The notes under the pieces are model-generated. The model made no database searches. It was given only the letters and a program-made list of their open reading frames with translations, and was not told where the DNA came from. A DNA stretch of 64,000 nucleotides, taken from Euwallacea fornicatus (Eukaryota > Arthropoda > Insecta > Coleoptera > Curculionidae). Shown piece by piece: positions 47,603 through 59,748 of this stretch. The position numbers were made by a program, and so were the translations under genes. Within the stretch, counting starts at the first letter, position 1. The number at the start of each line of letters is the position of its first letter. The stretch spans positions 1,612,001 through 1,676,000 of the forward strand of contig NC_089556.1 of assembly GCF_040115645.1 (NCBI RefSeq). The letters run 5' to 3'.

Positions 47603-47815
47603 TTACCTTACAGGAACGATAACATTTGAAGAATATCGCCATTGATAAAGTAGATTACCAACAGTTTCCTCTTCGAAAAAGTCTTTTTTTTTTATAAAAA
47701 GTGACGGATCCATATCAGGCCCAAACTCGCTAATGAATTTGACGAGAGAAATGTTTTTTACGCAAATTTCGATTTCCTCCCTCCCATTCTTCATAAAAGT
47801 TGATCGAAAATGCAT
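47603..47815 (-). other. Exon-like ORF with good splice donor
   Basis: On -, 71 codons from MHFRSTFMKNGREEIEICVK to NLLYQWRYSSNVIVPVR end at GTAAG-GTAAGAATTT, an excellent donor. Further down (about 47450-47330) another open stretch (ELHSSHIRNCNES...) follows TTCTTAG. No domain is recognised and no promoter or further exon was found; it may be a gene fragment or chance. Confidence 0.2.
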
Positions 47816-50800
47816 GAGTTGATGAATAAGGATTAGTTGTTAGCGGTGTTCTTTGATCTTTATTTGATCAACTAATGGGTAAAATGCGACATATAAAACG
47901 TTGTCGTTAGTTCAGGTTATTTGCATATCTCTTTCTTGCAAACAAATAATTTAATTTAACTAATATTTACTTCAATTTTTCCTTAAATGTGTAAATTCCA
48001 CTCAAGCACAATTAGTATCAATCAAGACATTTTTGTGAATATTTATGGACATGATTAAGTGTAATACAAGGTGAATATGAAGTATAAGTACGCCCCCCTT
48101 ATGGTACTGGCAATGTAATTTATGTAACTATTTCATCGATTCACGGCACAAAATTGGAAAATGAAGTATATTTGGTAATTTCATGGTTTTTATAGTGATC
48201 TTAATGGCGAAAGATGTATGGAACAATCCCATTTAGGTGGAACTCCTAGAGCGGGGCCGGCCGGTTAAACTCTATTAACTCGAAAATTTCAAAATTAATT
48301 TGCAATTCTTTCCTCGGAGAGAAAAAATGGTATCTAAAGTGCAAATGTCGAACACAGCTTGTCAAAACAATTGCCTGACTCCGAATTACCTGAATGTAAA
48401 AATATTGTCAGCTACATTCACAAATCCTTTTGCGGATATTCCAGTGATAAACGGCGTATATGGTGCGTTCTACTATTCGCAAAAAATTAAACTGACACTT
48501 TCTTGGAGGTTATTCGTTGAAATCCAAATCATTAACGTGCTGTCAACTTAAGCTGTAAGTTACATTGCATAAAAGCGTTGATTTAGAGATTTAGTATTTG
48601 TCAGATTCTTGAGCAACTTCAATAGAAAGAAAAATGATCGGGCCCGTAATGATATAAATCATAAAATTTCTTCTTCAGCGTATTGTGAAACTTTACTCTT
48701 GCAATGGAATCCTAATGAAGTCTACGCACATTTCATTCATTTTTATTTATTAAGAATATATTCAGAGTTAAGAATGGAGGCAATTATTAGGAGCAATTTT
48801 AAAGATTGTAAGATGGTAGAGAAAAAATAGCAAAAGGAAGCGTCAGGGAGATTTACATCTGGAACGAGAGAAAGAAAATCCCAGAACTCAGAACAGAGCT
48901 CAGTGAGTTATGAAAAAAAGGATAAAAATAGTAATGTTAAAAGCCAATTCTTGAAAAGCTGACTAGTTAGGTACAAGAATGTCAAGCTAAAAATAGATGA
49001 TCGTCATGAAGTCGATGCTGATTTTTTTAAAATTTAAATGGCTTGAAAATATATCTCAAACCTTTACTATTCATATTCGATTACCAACATACCTTTTTGA
49101 CCCCTAAATCACCAATTCCGATTGTACCATGCACTCACACGACATTCACAACATCATTTCTGCAAAAAGTCCATGAAAGACACCCGAAATAATCTGTTAC
49201 CAATTGGTGCTACTCATCCAAGATGCCCAGAAACAACCGAATTAATTCGTTTTACAGTTAGTTCTACTTCCTGTTAAATTCGACAGTTTGTTCTCACGCA
49301 CCGAAGCCCCATGGACTGGTACCCCATTCGTAGCGCCACCGGGTTAAGAGGTACCGCCGCAGGTACTCATGATGTCACTACGTTATCAAAGAAGACTGCA
49401 ATTTCTTTTGCTTCGCTTTGTAGTTCTTGCGCTTGATGCTGGTACCGGTACCACCTCGTCTATGATTTCGGTTGTTTTGATTGGAGGTACGATCGTGGTA
49501 TGGGGATATAGTTATTTAGTGGATGGGTCCATTGGTTTTAGTAATGTTGAATTTCTCTCTCAGCGAGAAATTTATAGTTAAAGGGATTCATTTCCGTGAG
49601 GGGGCTATTAAAAAAGTATTGAATGCACGAGTGTGTCAGTAGCTCTCAAGTTGAAATATCTACAAGTGAAGAAACAGTCGTCAACAATGTGGTCAATAGA
49701 GTGGATCGTCAGCACGAAATTGCCATGCCACTGGTTCAGGGACACTTTTCACTATTTATCTAACGAGATTACATCTAAAGATAGGAAATTCCATTCACTT
49801 GTGCACGTATTCAAGTACTTAGAGCTGTTTAAAAGAATGGTATACGAAGTATTCTGAAGTAATTGCTCGTGTGAAAGGAGAGCGAAAATGGAACGTATTA
49901 CTCATTATAAGGTGTCAAAATGGAGATATAAAAAAAAGTTGAGTAAAAATAAAACTTCAAGAAACCGAAGAAATATGAGAATCACGACGCTAATGAGAAA
50001 CTCCTACTGTTTCGAAGATACTGGCGCGATCGAAACTTATTTAGGACACCTTATAGGTTCCATTCATAACGGTTAACATACGAAGAGGATATACTTACGT
50101 TTCGAAATTTTGGAATTATTTATAGCACATAAATCGAAGCGGAAAATGGAATCTCAAAGAAAGGCAATCCAACGATAAACGAGTAGTTGCTGTTGCTTCA
50201 AAGATACCAGTACCGCTAATTTGACACACCCTATGTGTAGGAAAGTGGGTAGAACTTTAAACCGGGTGGAACTAGTGCTCTAGTTTTGCAATTTGCATTT
50301 CGTGCTCTAGCATACAGAGTTTCAAGAAAATTGATTAATTACTAGTTGTTTGATCAAAATTACTAGATTGTGCAGATAATTACAATCGCAGCCCTATTTA
50401 CACCGTATATAAATCGAAATTGATTTATATATAGCTATAAGCGTTACAGGCACTTGTAAAAGTGCTAATAATCAATAATAAAACCGATAAATGTTCTTCT
50501 ATTGCGGTTGTCAAAATTGCGTAATTTATTTCCATTAAATACCCTCCTCGAAGTGTGAATTAGAGGTTTGTGAAAGGAAATCAATTCTAGGCAATCTCTG
50601 ATTTTTGTCTTCGCCATTGCCCAGTCAATTACATCGAATCCATTCGTTTCACTGCCACTTGGTATTGAATCAGTTTAAACATTTATATCCAGGCTATTCT
50701 CGCAATAGAAGATTATGTGTGTTCAAATATTATTCAATGGACAAATTGGAGAAAAGTATAAGGAAAAAATGAGTATTTCCCAAACGGGGCCCATTATTCT

Positions 50801-51380
50801 GAACTAAGGAGAAGACCAGCGTGTCGCTGCACAAGCATATAATGCAGGTTATCATACCCCGATAGAGAAGTTCGCGTCACAAGCCGAGCGAGTGGCGCAG
50901 TTCTAATGAGGGGATAAGGATCATTGCAAGCAAGTCTCAGACAGAGAGGTAGTCAAGGCACCGCCGCTGGTGGATTGGCGACAAAGGATGGGTTGGGGAC
51001 GAGGAGGGTTCCACTGTTAGAAACGAAATAATCAACTTAAAATGAATGATAAATTTAAAAACACGTTCCAAGAGAAACAATTCAATTAATTTCCTTACGA
51101 ATGGAACCTCCCTAGCCACTAGCTTTAACAAAAAAAAAATATATATATATATATTTTTTTTTTGGTACGAACTCCGATTTGCGACAATGGAAATTGCAAA
51201 ATCAGCGATAACGTCAAGAAAAAGCATAGATGTATATGAATTAAGATAAAGAGTTGATAGACATATAATGAAAATCGTTATCGTTAGTTAAGTTAACGTT
51301 AAAATAAATGTATTTTAAAACCAACGGCTTAAATATTCTCTTATATGTCCGATCTCTAGAACATCCGACGGACGCAATTT

Positions 51381-51443
51381 TGACGTATCATTTTGAGAGG
51401 GTCTCAATGACGTCATATTTTGAAACCCTATGACGTCACAAAT
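51381..51443 (+). promoter_or_regulatory. Cluster of CRE-like sites
   Basis: TTGACGTATCA at 51380, AATGACGTCATA at 51408 and TATGACGTCACA at 51430: two perfect TGACGTCA palindromes within 30 bp plus a half-variant. This suits CREB/ATF-type bZIP binding, but no adjacent gene is recognised. Confidence 0.35.
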
Positions 51444-52179
51444 ATGCGAGACGTATCAAATACATCATGTCTTAAAAAAAAAAAACAACAAGATCGAAGT
51501 TTAATTTTTGAAAATTGTGCCAATTTGGGAACGAAAAGGAAACCTTTATAGAAAAATGCAATTTTTATATTTATTAAACTGATGACCATGGTAGCTTATC
51601 GCCTGTCGACCATAGATATGTCGTATTTATTTATCATTAATTATTAAATCCACATTCTCATCAATTAGCGTTGAGTCGTATTTTAGACACACCTCGATCA
51701 AGTTAATGCTAAGGAGGCATCATTTTGTTACCATCATTCAGTGTAAGCGTCAAGATAAACGACAATTCTTTAAAATTTAAATACGTTTAGTATTTTTAAA
51801 TAGATTTATACGATTTATTCTAATCGATTCTCAATGAAAGCAGCTTCCACCAGGCATCACAGAACAAGCAGCTTCATAGTATTAATTAGCGCCTTCACTT
51901 TCCTGAGCGGCTTATTAGTGTTTTCAATTAATTATCGAATACATCGCAGTTTTACTCGGAATTTAAAGATAAATATATGCAGTTTAAAGTAACGGAACAG
52001 CAAAAAATTTAAGTAAACAGTTATTCGTTCTAAAGTATCAAATATGTAGTGGAGTGATGGGAATAATGTCTGCCCAAAAACCTGATTATTTCTCGGAGCG
52101 GAAAGATTTTTAAGTTTAACATTTTTAATTGATATTACAAGTTGAAATGGGGCTTCATGAAAATACATTAAAGCCTGTT

Positions 52180-52640
52180 TTAGACGGAGGAAAATATGGC
52201 AAATATCCAGCCTGTTATGGCAGATTAAAACACATAGAGGGAGTAACATATCGTCCTGGAGGTATTTGACGGAGCGATAGCATCCTTTAGAATAATTTAA
52301 AAATGCCAGTAGAGCCATAGTTAAAAATGCACAAAAATGCATTTTCGATATATAGTATACCAAATTTTGTATTTTCCAATATGAGATTATTCCAAAAAAA
52401 GATAAAATTGCTCAAGGCATGCATGAGAAAAATACAAAATTCGAAAAAAATAGGGAAGCTTCGCCACCTCATATATCGAAAATCGTGCGCGTTCAACCAT
52501 GTGCCAATTAACATGTTTTTGTTATTTTGCACAGTACTATCGCCCCCTTAAAAATCTGCATGACAATATGTTACACCCTATATATGCATATATTCATGTG
52601 CGCATATACAAGGTGTTACTTAATGATACGCCGCAGTTTC
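52180..52640. mobile_element. Inverted-repeat (fold-back) element
   Basis: The arms mirror each other around about 52420. Examples: ATTTTCGATATATAG at 52342 with its inverse near 52475; TTTTGTATTTTCC with TTTTGTATTTTTC; and CAAATACCTCCAGGACGATA TGTTACTCCCT (inverse of 52225-52270) with AAAATCTGCATGACAATATG TTACACCCT at 52550-52580. Overlapping ORFs on the two strands are products of this symmetry. Outer ends are not sharply defined. Confidence 0.55.
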
Positions 52641-53413
52641 AAAGGCGCATTTATGAACTAAATTTAAAATGCAAAGTTTATATAAACATGTGTCGTAGAT
52701 GATCCTACGCAGGTTTCTGCTTTTTTCTCATCGAGTGACGTACCCTTTTTTTTAATTGAACATCCTGTATCTTGAAAACCAGACTTTCTGGAACACATAT
52801 TTATATGAACTTTTTTATTTGAATTCAATTCAGAAATGCACCTTTGAAACGGCGGCCTCTCATTAAGTCACAGCCTGTATATTGGTGTAATCTGGCATGT
52901 TAGCCGATACGATAATATAAGTGGTTCATAGCTTAAGTGAATAATAATTAGTTACTTAACTGAGTAAAAAAACTTATAACTACGATACGATATTTATAAA
53001 TACGAGGATCAGACTCCTCATCATGTCATCGCGAACAATTATTCTGTAACGATTAATCATCAGCTTTTCATCGACTTTATTATTTATCACTTTTACCTCG
53101 AAGGACACCTTATTAAGGATTTATTTATTCCACCTAATCTAGGCATCAGCAGCCAAGCAAAACAATATTTTTAATTTTAATTTCGCATTCCCTCACGTAG
53201 GTATCTTGGAGATATTGTAAAACCAGGTGCCTAAAAAGTGCATCTTCACAAGACGTTCACATGGTAATTCATTACGTTTACGTCTTTTTCGAGACAAGAT
53301 ACCGTCAGCGTGCCAACATAATCAGAATTATGAAGTCGAGAGATACACATTTTATCTGTTCATATCGAAGAGAAACGTATAGGTATCTAAAAAATTTTTT
53401 TTTATTCCTTGTA

Positions 53414-54160
53414 CAGGGTGTTCCAAAAAACTTTGCCAAATTTAAGAAGTTTACAGGGGACATTGCGGACAAAGATTTCTGTATGGAAACTTCTAGCGTA
53501 AAATGAGACAGTTCAGTTTCAAAGTCGCTTTTTTTTCAAATAGGTAGTGTCAGCTCATTGACATCAAAACACTTTAATATTCATTTTTATTATTATTATT
53601 ATATACGCAAAAAAATTACAATAAAGATTCAAAATGGCGACCCCCCCCCTCCACCTCGTTATATAAGTTTTTTCTTTGAATCATTGGATCGCATGCCCAT
53701 TGTAAGATGTTCAGATATTGCTGTACGAAGAAGGGGACTGCCATTACTCTCTTTAAGAGTGTTTGTTCAGTGGCTGCAGGATTGTCCTACATCAATGGGT
53801 TGATATAACCCTAAAGGAAAAAATCTAACAGGCTTAAATCGAAACTTCGCGCTGACCACCTGATAGACCTCTTCCAAACCATCGCCCATAGAATTGTTGG
53901 TTTAGGTGATCCTGCATGGTACTCGACAAAATTTGTAGGTTCGCTGTCACGTTGAAACCAGAATCAATTTCGAGTTTAGGAATGCAATTGATAAACTTGT
54001 ACCTGAAGACAAAAAGGATTTATTTTGTTGGTTATTACTTTATTCACTTCAGTTGAATACCTATGTCATTTGAACAAAAATGACTTTGGAACCAAAACTC
54101 TTCACTGCAACGTTCCCTATAACCTCCTTGAGTGTGGTATAACCTTTTTGAGACACCCTG
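53414..54160. mobile_element. CAGGGTGT-family element with long TIRs (747 bp)
   Basis: Left end CAGGGTGTTCCAAAAAACTT; right end (inverse) CAGGGTGTCTCAAAAAGGTT, with TA on both sides (53412-53413, 54161-54162). The arms remain alignable for about 120 bp (GAAGTTTACAGGGGACATTG with GAGGTTATAGGGAACGTTG; TTTCAAAGTCGCTTTTTTTT with TTCCAAAGTCATTTTTGTT). The interior is non-coding. The family is related to the transposase-bearing remnant at 41045. Confidence 0.8.
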
Positions 54161-54637
54161 TATACTTGCAAGAAGTACTTCTTAGTAAATACGCGTAAAA
54201 TAAGGTTAAGAGAGGAATAACCGCAATTCGGGTATTTGAAACAATAAGTTTTCTATGGTTCCGTATACTTGTTCGAGATCACCCAACGTTTGAACCCTCT
54301 TCAGGATATTCGAATAAACAAGGTCTGTGCCAACTAACTGACTTTTGAGTTCAAAGTTGAGTCAAAGTACAATGTATCTATATTACTTCAAAACTCCTGA
54401 GTGCGTCAATTCAGCAGAAAGTGACTTACTAGACTAACCACCTTTTCAGGGAAAACAGGTATGAAAATTCGAATTGTGGAGGGTTAACAGATTTTCCCTT
54501 AGTGCCTTCAACATACCTGATCTTCGAATCCAAAAATCCCATTACGGTTTTCCGTGAAATCATCCCTGTGACAATCGAATATTTCTTAATAGATGACAAA
54601 AAATGAAATGGGTGAATCATGAGCTTATTTTATGATA

Positions 54638-55290
54638 AACACTGAGGTTTCATTTTTTACGATTTTCATTAATTTCTCTATAATTTGTAAAGATAATTAA
54701 CTAAAAATTGGTAATAACAACCATTTTAGCATTACGAACAAACTGAAATAACAATTATTAAAATATTTTACAGCGTGTTATTTTTTTTCATGGCCACTTT
54801 CAATATTTGACATCAGAACTCTTTTTATTACCTTTTTAGATGCTTGTCAAACTGTTAGAAATAGGATTGAATGCTTTCGTAAACTCCGGCAATCCATCAG
54901 AAAGGTAGAATCTTGTATTTTGGTATGAGGGGGGCATTTTCAGTAATTAATTTGATTATAATTAAAATTAGTAGCTTTGATTTTTGCCGATATCTGTCAA
55001 ACTATTGTTCCAAAAAAAAAAATTTAAGAGGCAAAAAAGTTAATAAAAGACATAAGAAATTAAATTATGTTAATGAATAAACTCTAAAAATGCTTTTTAA
55101 AATTACTGATCTAAAATATTGAACGGTGACCACGAAAAAAATGACGCCCTCTAGAATATTTTAAATAATTGTTGTTTCAGTTTGTTCGTAATCCTAAAAT
55201 TGTTGTTGCTACCAATTTTGCGTTAATTATCTTCACAAATAACAGAAATTAATGAAAATCGAAAAAATAAATAAAACTCCAACACCCTGG
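54638..55290. mobile_element. Fold-back element with about 190-bp TIRs
   Basis: Left arm ACGATTTTCATTAATTTCT, AAGATAATTAACTAAAAATT GGTAATAACAACCATTTTAG and ATTACGAACAAACTGAAATA is mirrored on the right arm (55100-55285, inverse TCGATTTTCATTAATTTCTG, AAGATAATTAACGCAAAATT, ATTACGAACAAACTGAAACA). The right end is ACACCCTGG. Interior about 250 bp, AT-rich, non-coding. Confidence 0.75.
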
Positions 55291-58200
55291 AAATCGAAAT
55301 GGAAGCAATTTAGGACATACCTTTATATGAAGATTTCATCTTAAAATAAGCTCACAATTCAGCCATTTCATTCTTTACCATCCAATAACAAACACCCCGT
55401 ATATCAAATCGCAACAAGCTTTGCATTTGAATGAAATTTACCCAACTTCGAGTTAACTTCAATTTCAGAAAATTTTCACATGTAAAAAATACAAGTCTTA
55501 GCTACCACTCCGATTGTAGTATAAATCTTTTCGTGTATGATTCATCAATTTATGGTAAAGGAAAATTTCTGTGGGCTTGCCGTCCTTTCCCAAGTTGCTC
55601 GTAAATAATATATATCTCTTTCTTTAGACTTACCGTAATGGCAATAACTTATATTGTAAATTCGAGCGCATGAAACACACAGCTGGGGTAGACTATGCTT
55701 CCAACCAAGTACATGTTTATAGGTTTTGAATTTTTTAAATGCAAAGATGAAAGGATTATTGAGTGAACCTTGATATAAAATAAATTCCAATCATTTTTGC
55801 ATAAGTTTGTTTCACTCGGTTTGCTTCAATTACCTTTTAACATCACAAGCCGGAAATTAGCACAACTATTAGTTGCTAAAAATGTGTGTCTATCGCTTCC
55901 TGAACATCTTAATAAAAGAGCCTGTGAAATTATTATTATTAAGTAACAATATAAGATTAATACCAGCAACGTCCGGTGATGAAATCAAACTGACCAGGTG
56001 CTCTCTTTATGGAAGAAATATAAATTTTACAATTTAAAGGGCTAATTAATTACTATTCCTAATGTAAACAGAATTAAGTTGTTATCGGGGCTCTAATTGA
56101 GCGTCATCAACCGTTGCAAAAAGCTTTAGTTAATAGAAATTTTAAGTTTTTGCCGCACTTCTTCAGGATGATCAATCATGCAATTGAATAAGTCCGCATA
56201 AAATATTGCAACGTTGAAGAAGAAATCTTCTTTTATCTAATTTTTTGAGCAATAATCTTACCCAAAAGGAGTTCGTTTTACTGAGGCACTTGCAGCATCT
56301 TTTCCCACACTAATTAAACAAAGAACTTGACACAAAACCTCATCGTTAACAATCACAGAAAAATGCCAGATTGTTCTTGGTTTCGGAGAAACGCCTCGAG
56401 AAATAATTAAAGTACATTTATGAACGTTGGTCCAAGATTAGCGGTGAAATTTTAATTAATAAAGAACCATACTTTTATAACTTTAGGGATGTTGGAAGTG
56501 TAATTAGTTGGTTCATCAAAGAGATTTATTGAGCATTTTCTCTGAGAAGAACGCAGTTTGTTGCTGGGATTTTTTAGTGCTGAGTATTCAAAATCTCCTT
56601 TAGTGTGAGCATACATGATCGCTTACAGTAAGAAATGGTTGCTTCAAGTGACTTTTGAACCAACGAGATGTAGAGATATTCAGCTGGCAGTAAAACATAT
56701 TTATCTCCCATCTGATAGGGATGAAAACGACGGCCAGCTTTTATATGAACTATTAATGATGTTTTTATTATATTATCGCACCCTTCAGATAATTTTTGAT
56801 ATCATCAATCCTAAAAAATAATTAGCAGGATTAATACTTATTGGATTTAAATAGTAGTAAGTGTAAAGCAATGTAGAAAATTTAAAGCACTGTCGACATT
56901 GTCGACGCATCACCAACGCCCATTCCCAAACGAGTCATCCCTAAAAAACAATTGTCCTGTCATTTTTTTACCGCGATTGTCAGTTCCCGCGAAGTCCATC
57001 GGCGTTTTAAATGCAAATTTTCTCGAAAACTTAGCAGAATTAATGCCCCGTGTCAATACCTATTTGTAATTAATACAGTTAAGCTACCGTTACTTGGCGC
57101 AGTACGCCTGAATTGCTGATTACAACGTCAAGAAAGCCGCCAATTTTTGTCTAGGATTTTGTTTTAGGAGTCCGCAAAACGCCATAAGACATTTTTCCCA
57201 GGTATGTTAAAGTAGGCAAACCAACTTACATTGACCCTAGAAATTGATTTTTCTGGGGTGTTATCATTTTATTCCCCGCACATTTAAATAAATTAAGGTA
57301 GCTGTTATGACAGACTGCGTATTTAAATCAATTCGAATCAATTCAAAAGTCTTCATGCTTTCTGCGTTGGCACACGGTAGACCAATTTGTCAACGTGATG
57401 TATAGGAGCAGTATTATTCATAGTTACATTACTTACTAGCTAAACGATACTTGTTATCGAGAAGACTGTACTGTTATAAATTCTTTTCAAAAGGTATTTA
57501 TTTATTGCACCCATTACCATTTAATGATATTCCCTACCAGCACGCACCGGTATAGAAGCTGTGTATAGTCACATGATTTGTTTCTGGCCATAACGTCCCA
57601 GTCACCGACAATACCTAAGGAAAGAAGGCTTAGAATTTGAAATTGAACCTACAGTTCATCATTATTTGAAATAGTTTTACTGCAGTATGCGGGCGTGAAA
57701 GTTTAGAAATTGGACTGATTTATCACTGGGTTTAAAGGCTTAACATACCACGAGTCTGCTCCTGATAATGAAGATAATGATTCTTTAATACTAAAGAAGG
57801 ACAGTAAATAGTTGCTGATATTGAAGTCATTAAAACATATCAATCTAATAAAAGTTAAAAGGGAAAATAACCCACTTCTTCATCTACCCTGATCATTATT
57901 TCATTGTTCTCTGGGAAATTATGCATAAAGTTCTTCTCATACCTTTCTGCTTGGCACTAATGATTAATAGTTTTTTCCTTGAAGCTTTCACTACTTTCTG
58001 GATTTTTTCCTTTAGAAGCATTTTAATTTCATACCCACTTTTCCTTTTTTTCTTGAAATACTGCATTTCCCTTCCTATTTCTTTTATTCCACACCGCGTT
58101 AACATATTTCCTTATTTTTGTTCTCTCATATTACTTCGTTTCGGATTTCAGGCATCGGATTACTTTTTCCAGCGAACATTTTCAACTAACACATGGAAAT

Positions 58201-59748
58201 TACTCTCTGCTTATAATTGCTTAAGCATTATCGTAGTTTTTTCTAAAAAAAAAAAATGATGTTACCGATTAATGCGACAAACTGATTTGCATTTGTTTTC
58301 AATTTGAATGCAGATATAGCATAATCGGCAGATATAGCTTAAATCGGCATTGCATTCGGTGAAATTACATTCGATGTACAACATTTTTTTGAAAAAAGAA
58401 AACGGTAACAATTTTGATCTCGGATGAGAAGAAATTCATCAAATAATTTTGGGAAGTCAAAACTCCTCCTCAGTTTAACGTCGAAACTACGTCGAACTCT
58501 CTGGTCATGACGGCGTCATTTATATCCCAACGAATGACGTAATTCGTTTTTATCAATTTCCAAAAGTTCTACACTCCACAATTTGGAAAATTTTCCTCAA
58601 ATAAGCAAACTTTACTCACTCTCAAAACGTCTTAATTCCCGTAATACACTTTTCGGCTGGTTGTGTGACCACTGGTACAGGAATTTAATTATAGAAATGT
58701 GCGGGCTATTTTAAATCTGAACTTGGACCGCATCACTCCAGGACAAGGTTATTTTTCTGTAACAGTTCCATAGATTTTTTACGTAAAATAATGGTACTAA
58801 ATAATCTAGGCAACAAAAACGCACAAAACTTTCGGGTAGCGGTTTATTTTCTGTGAAATTTTCTTTTATGTTTAGTATATAATTATCGTTTAAAAATGTG
58901 GCAGTGATGGCGATTTAACAATATGGACAATAAGGCAACGAAATGATGTGTCCAATGAAAAGAAGAAACGAAGATAGTCTTTAAACTCAGTTGTATATTT
59001 ACAATATTTATTTGTTGTTATTAAGGATTCATTTCAAGAAGGAAAACATTTGTTTACAATGGTTTATGAAAAGTTTTTTCGATATCACGAAAATATTATG
59101 GTTTTTAAAAATATCTTACGAGGCGTAAAATATTAAAATTGTACTTTTAGTGCATTCAGGTTACGTAAAATTTAATAAATAATTTATAATGTCGTCGTAT
59201 AGTATTTCCTACTGTATACATTACTACCTACTTTTTCTTAGACATGGACATGAATTACTTATATTGCTTATGAGGGTATTTGAGGGTGAATTGAGAAACG
59301 CAATTATAATAACAAAAATAATATTCTGAATTAATAAACCAGTAAAAAAAATAAATAAAAATAAATATTATTTATAATGTTCATTTACAAATTAATTTTC
59401 TCAAACAACTGCTCACTTTTACTTTTTTATCCATCCATCATCCAATTCAAAAATGTGCCTTAAATTATATTTTTAACACATTTTCGACAGAGTTTTCGTG
59501 CACACTCTATATGTATAAGCTTAATCAGTACCCTACAACATCTAATGTCTAATTAATCTGTTGTTACCATAACTGTACCAGCAACTTCTATTCTCTTCGT
59601 ATGAATATTTTTGAGAAACAATCAGGATTTTTCAGGCTAATTTGGAACAAGTACAAATAAGATTTCAAACCTAGCATTTGATTATTTCAGTCAATATCTT
59701 CTTTATCTGTAGCGATTAAGTATATCATTACAAGTCCATGGAGCATCT
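55291..59748. other. No gene seen
   Basis: The longest ORF (57921-58259, 112 codons) is a low-complexity Phe/Leu/Ile/Ser run on a T-rich strand. Its antisense is Lys-rich and vaguely resembles decayed retroelement sequence. Neither can be defended. A CACCCCGTATATC repeat end lies near 55392, and TGACGGCGTCAT/TGACGTAA motifs near 58510-58545. Confidence 0.35.

Larger units (their letters stand above)
45726..52150. other. Gene-poor region
   Basis: No gene can be supported. Repeat ends of the CACCCTGTATA type occur near 47175 and 50225. One exon-like ORF (47603-47815) and a cluster of CRE-like sites (51380-51445) are listed separately. At 51128-51162 an A-run, (AT)n and T-run form a perfect hairpin. 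Confidence 0.35.

Noticed and set aside
49369..49581. 70-codon ORF with hydrophobic stretches
   Set aside because: No start context, splice sites or recognisable family were found.
50937..51249. ORFs on both strands around the A/T hairpin
   Set aside because: They run through (AT)n and homopolymer sequence (IYIYIF) and show no protein motifs.
51932..52363. 143-codon ORF on the minus strand
   Set aside because: It overlaps one arm of the inverted-repeat element, and the matching arm gives similar accidental ORFs.
57921..58259. 112-codon hydrophobic ORF
   Set aside because: It is a low-complexity T-rich strand artefact, without splice sites or family resemblance.
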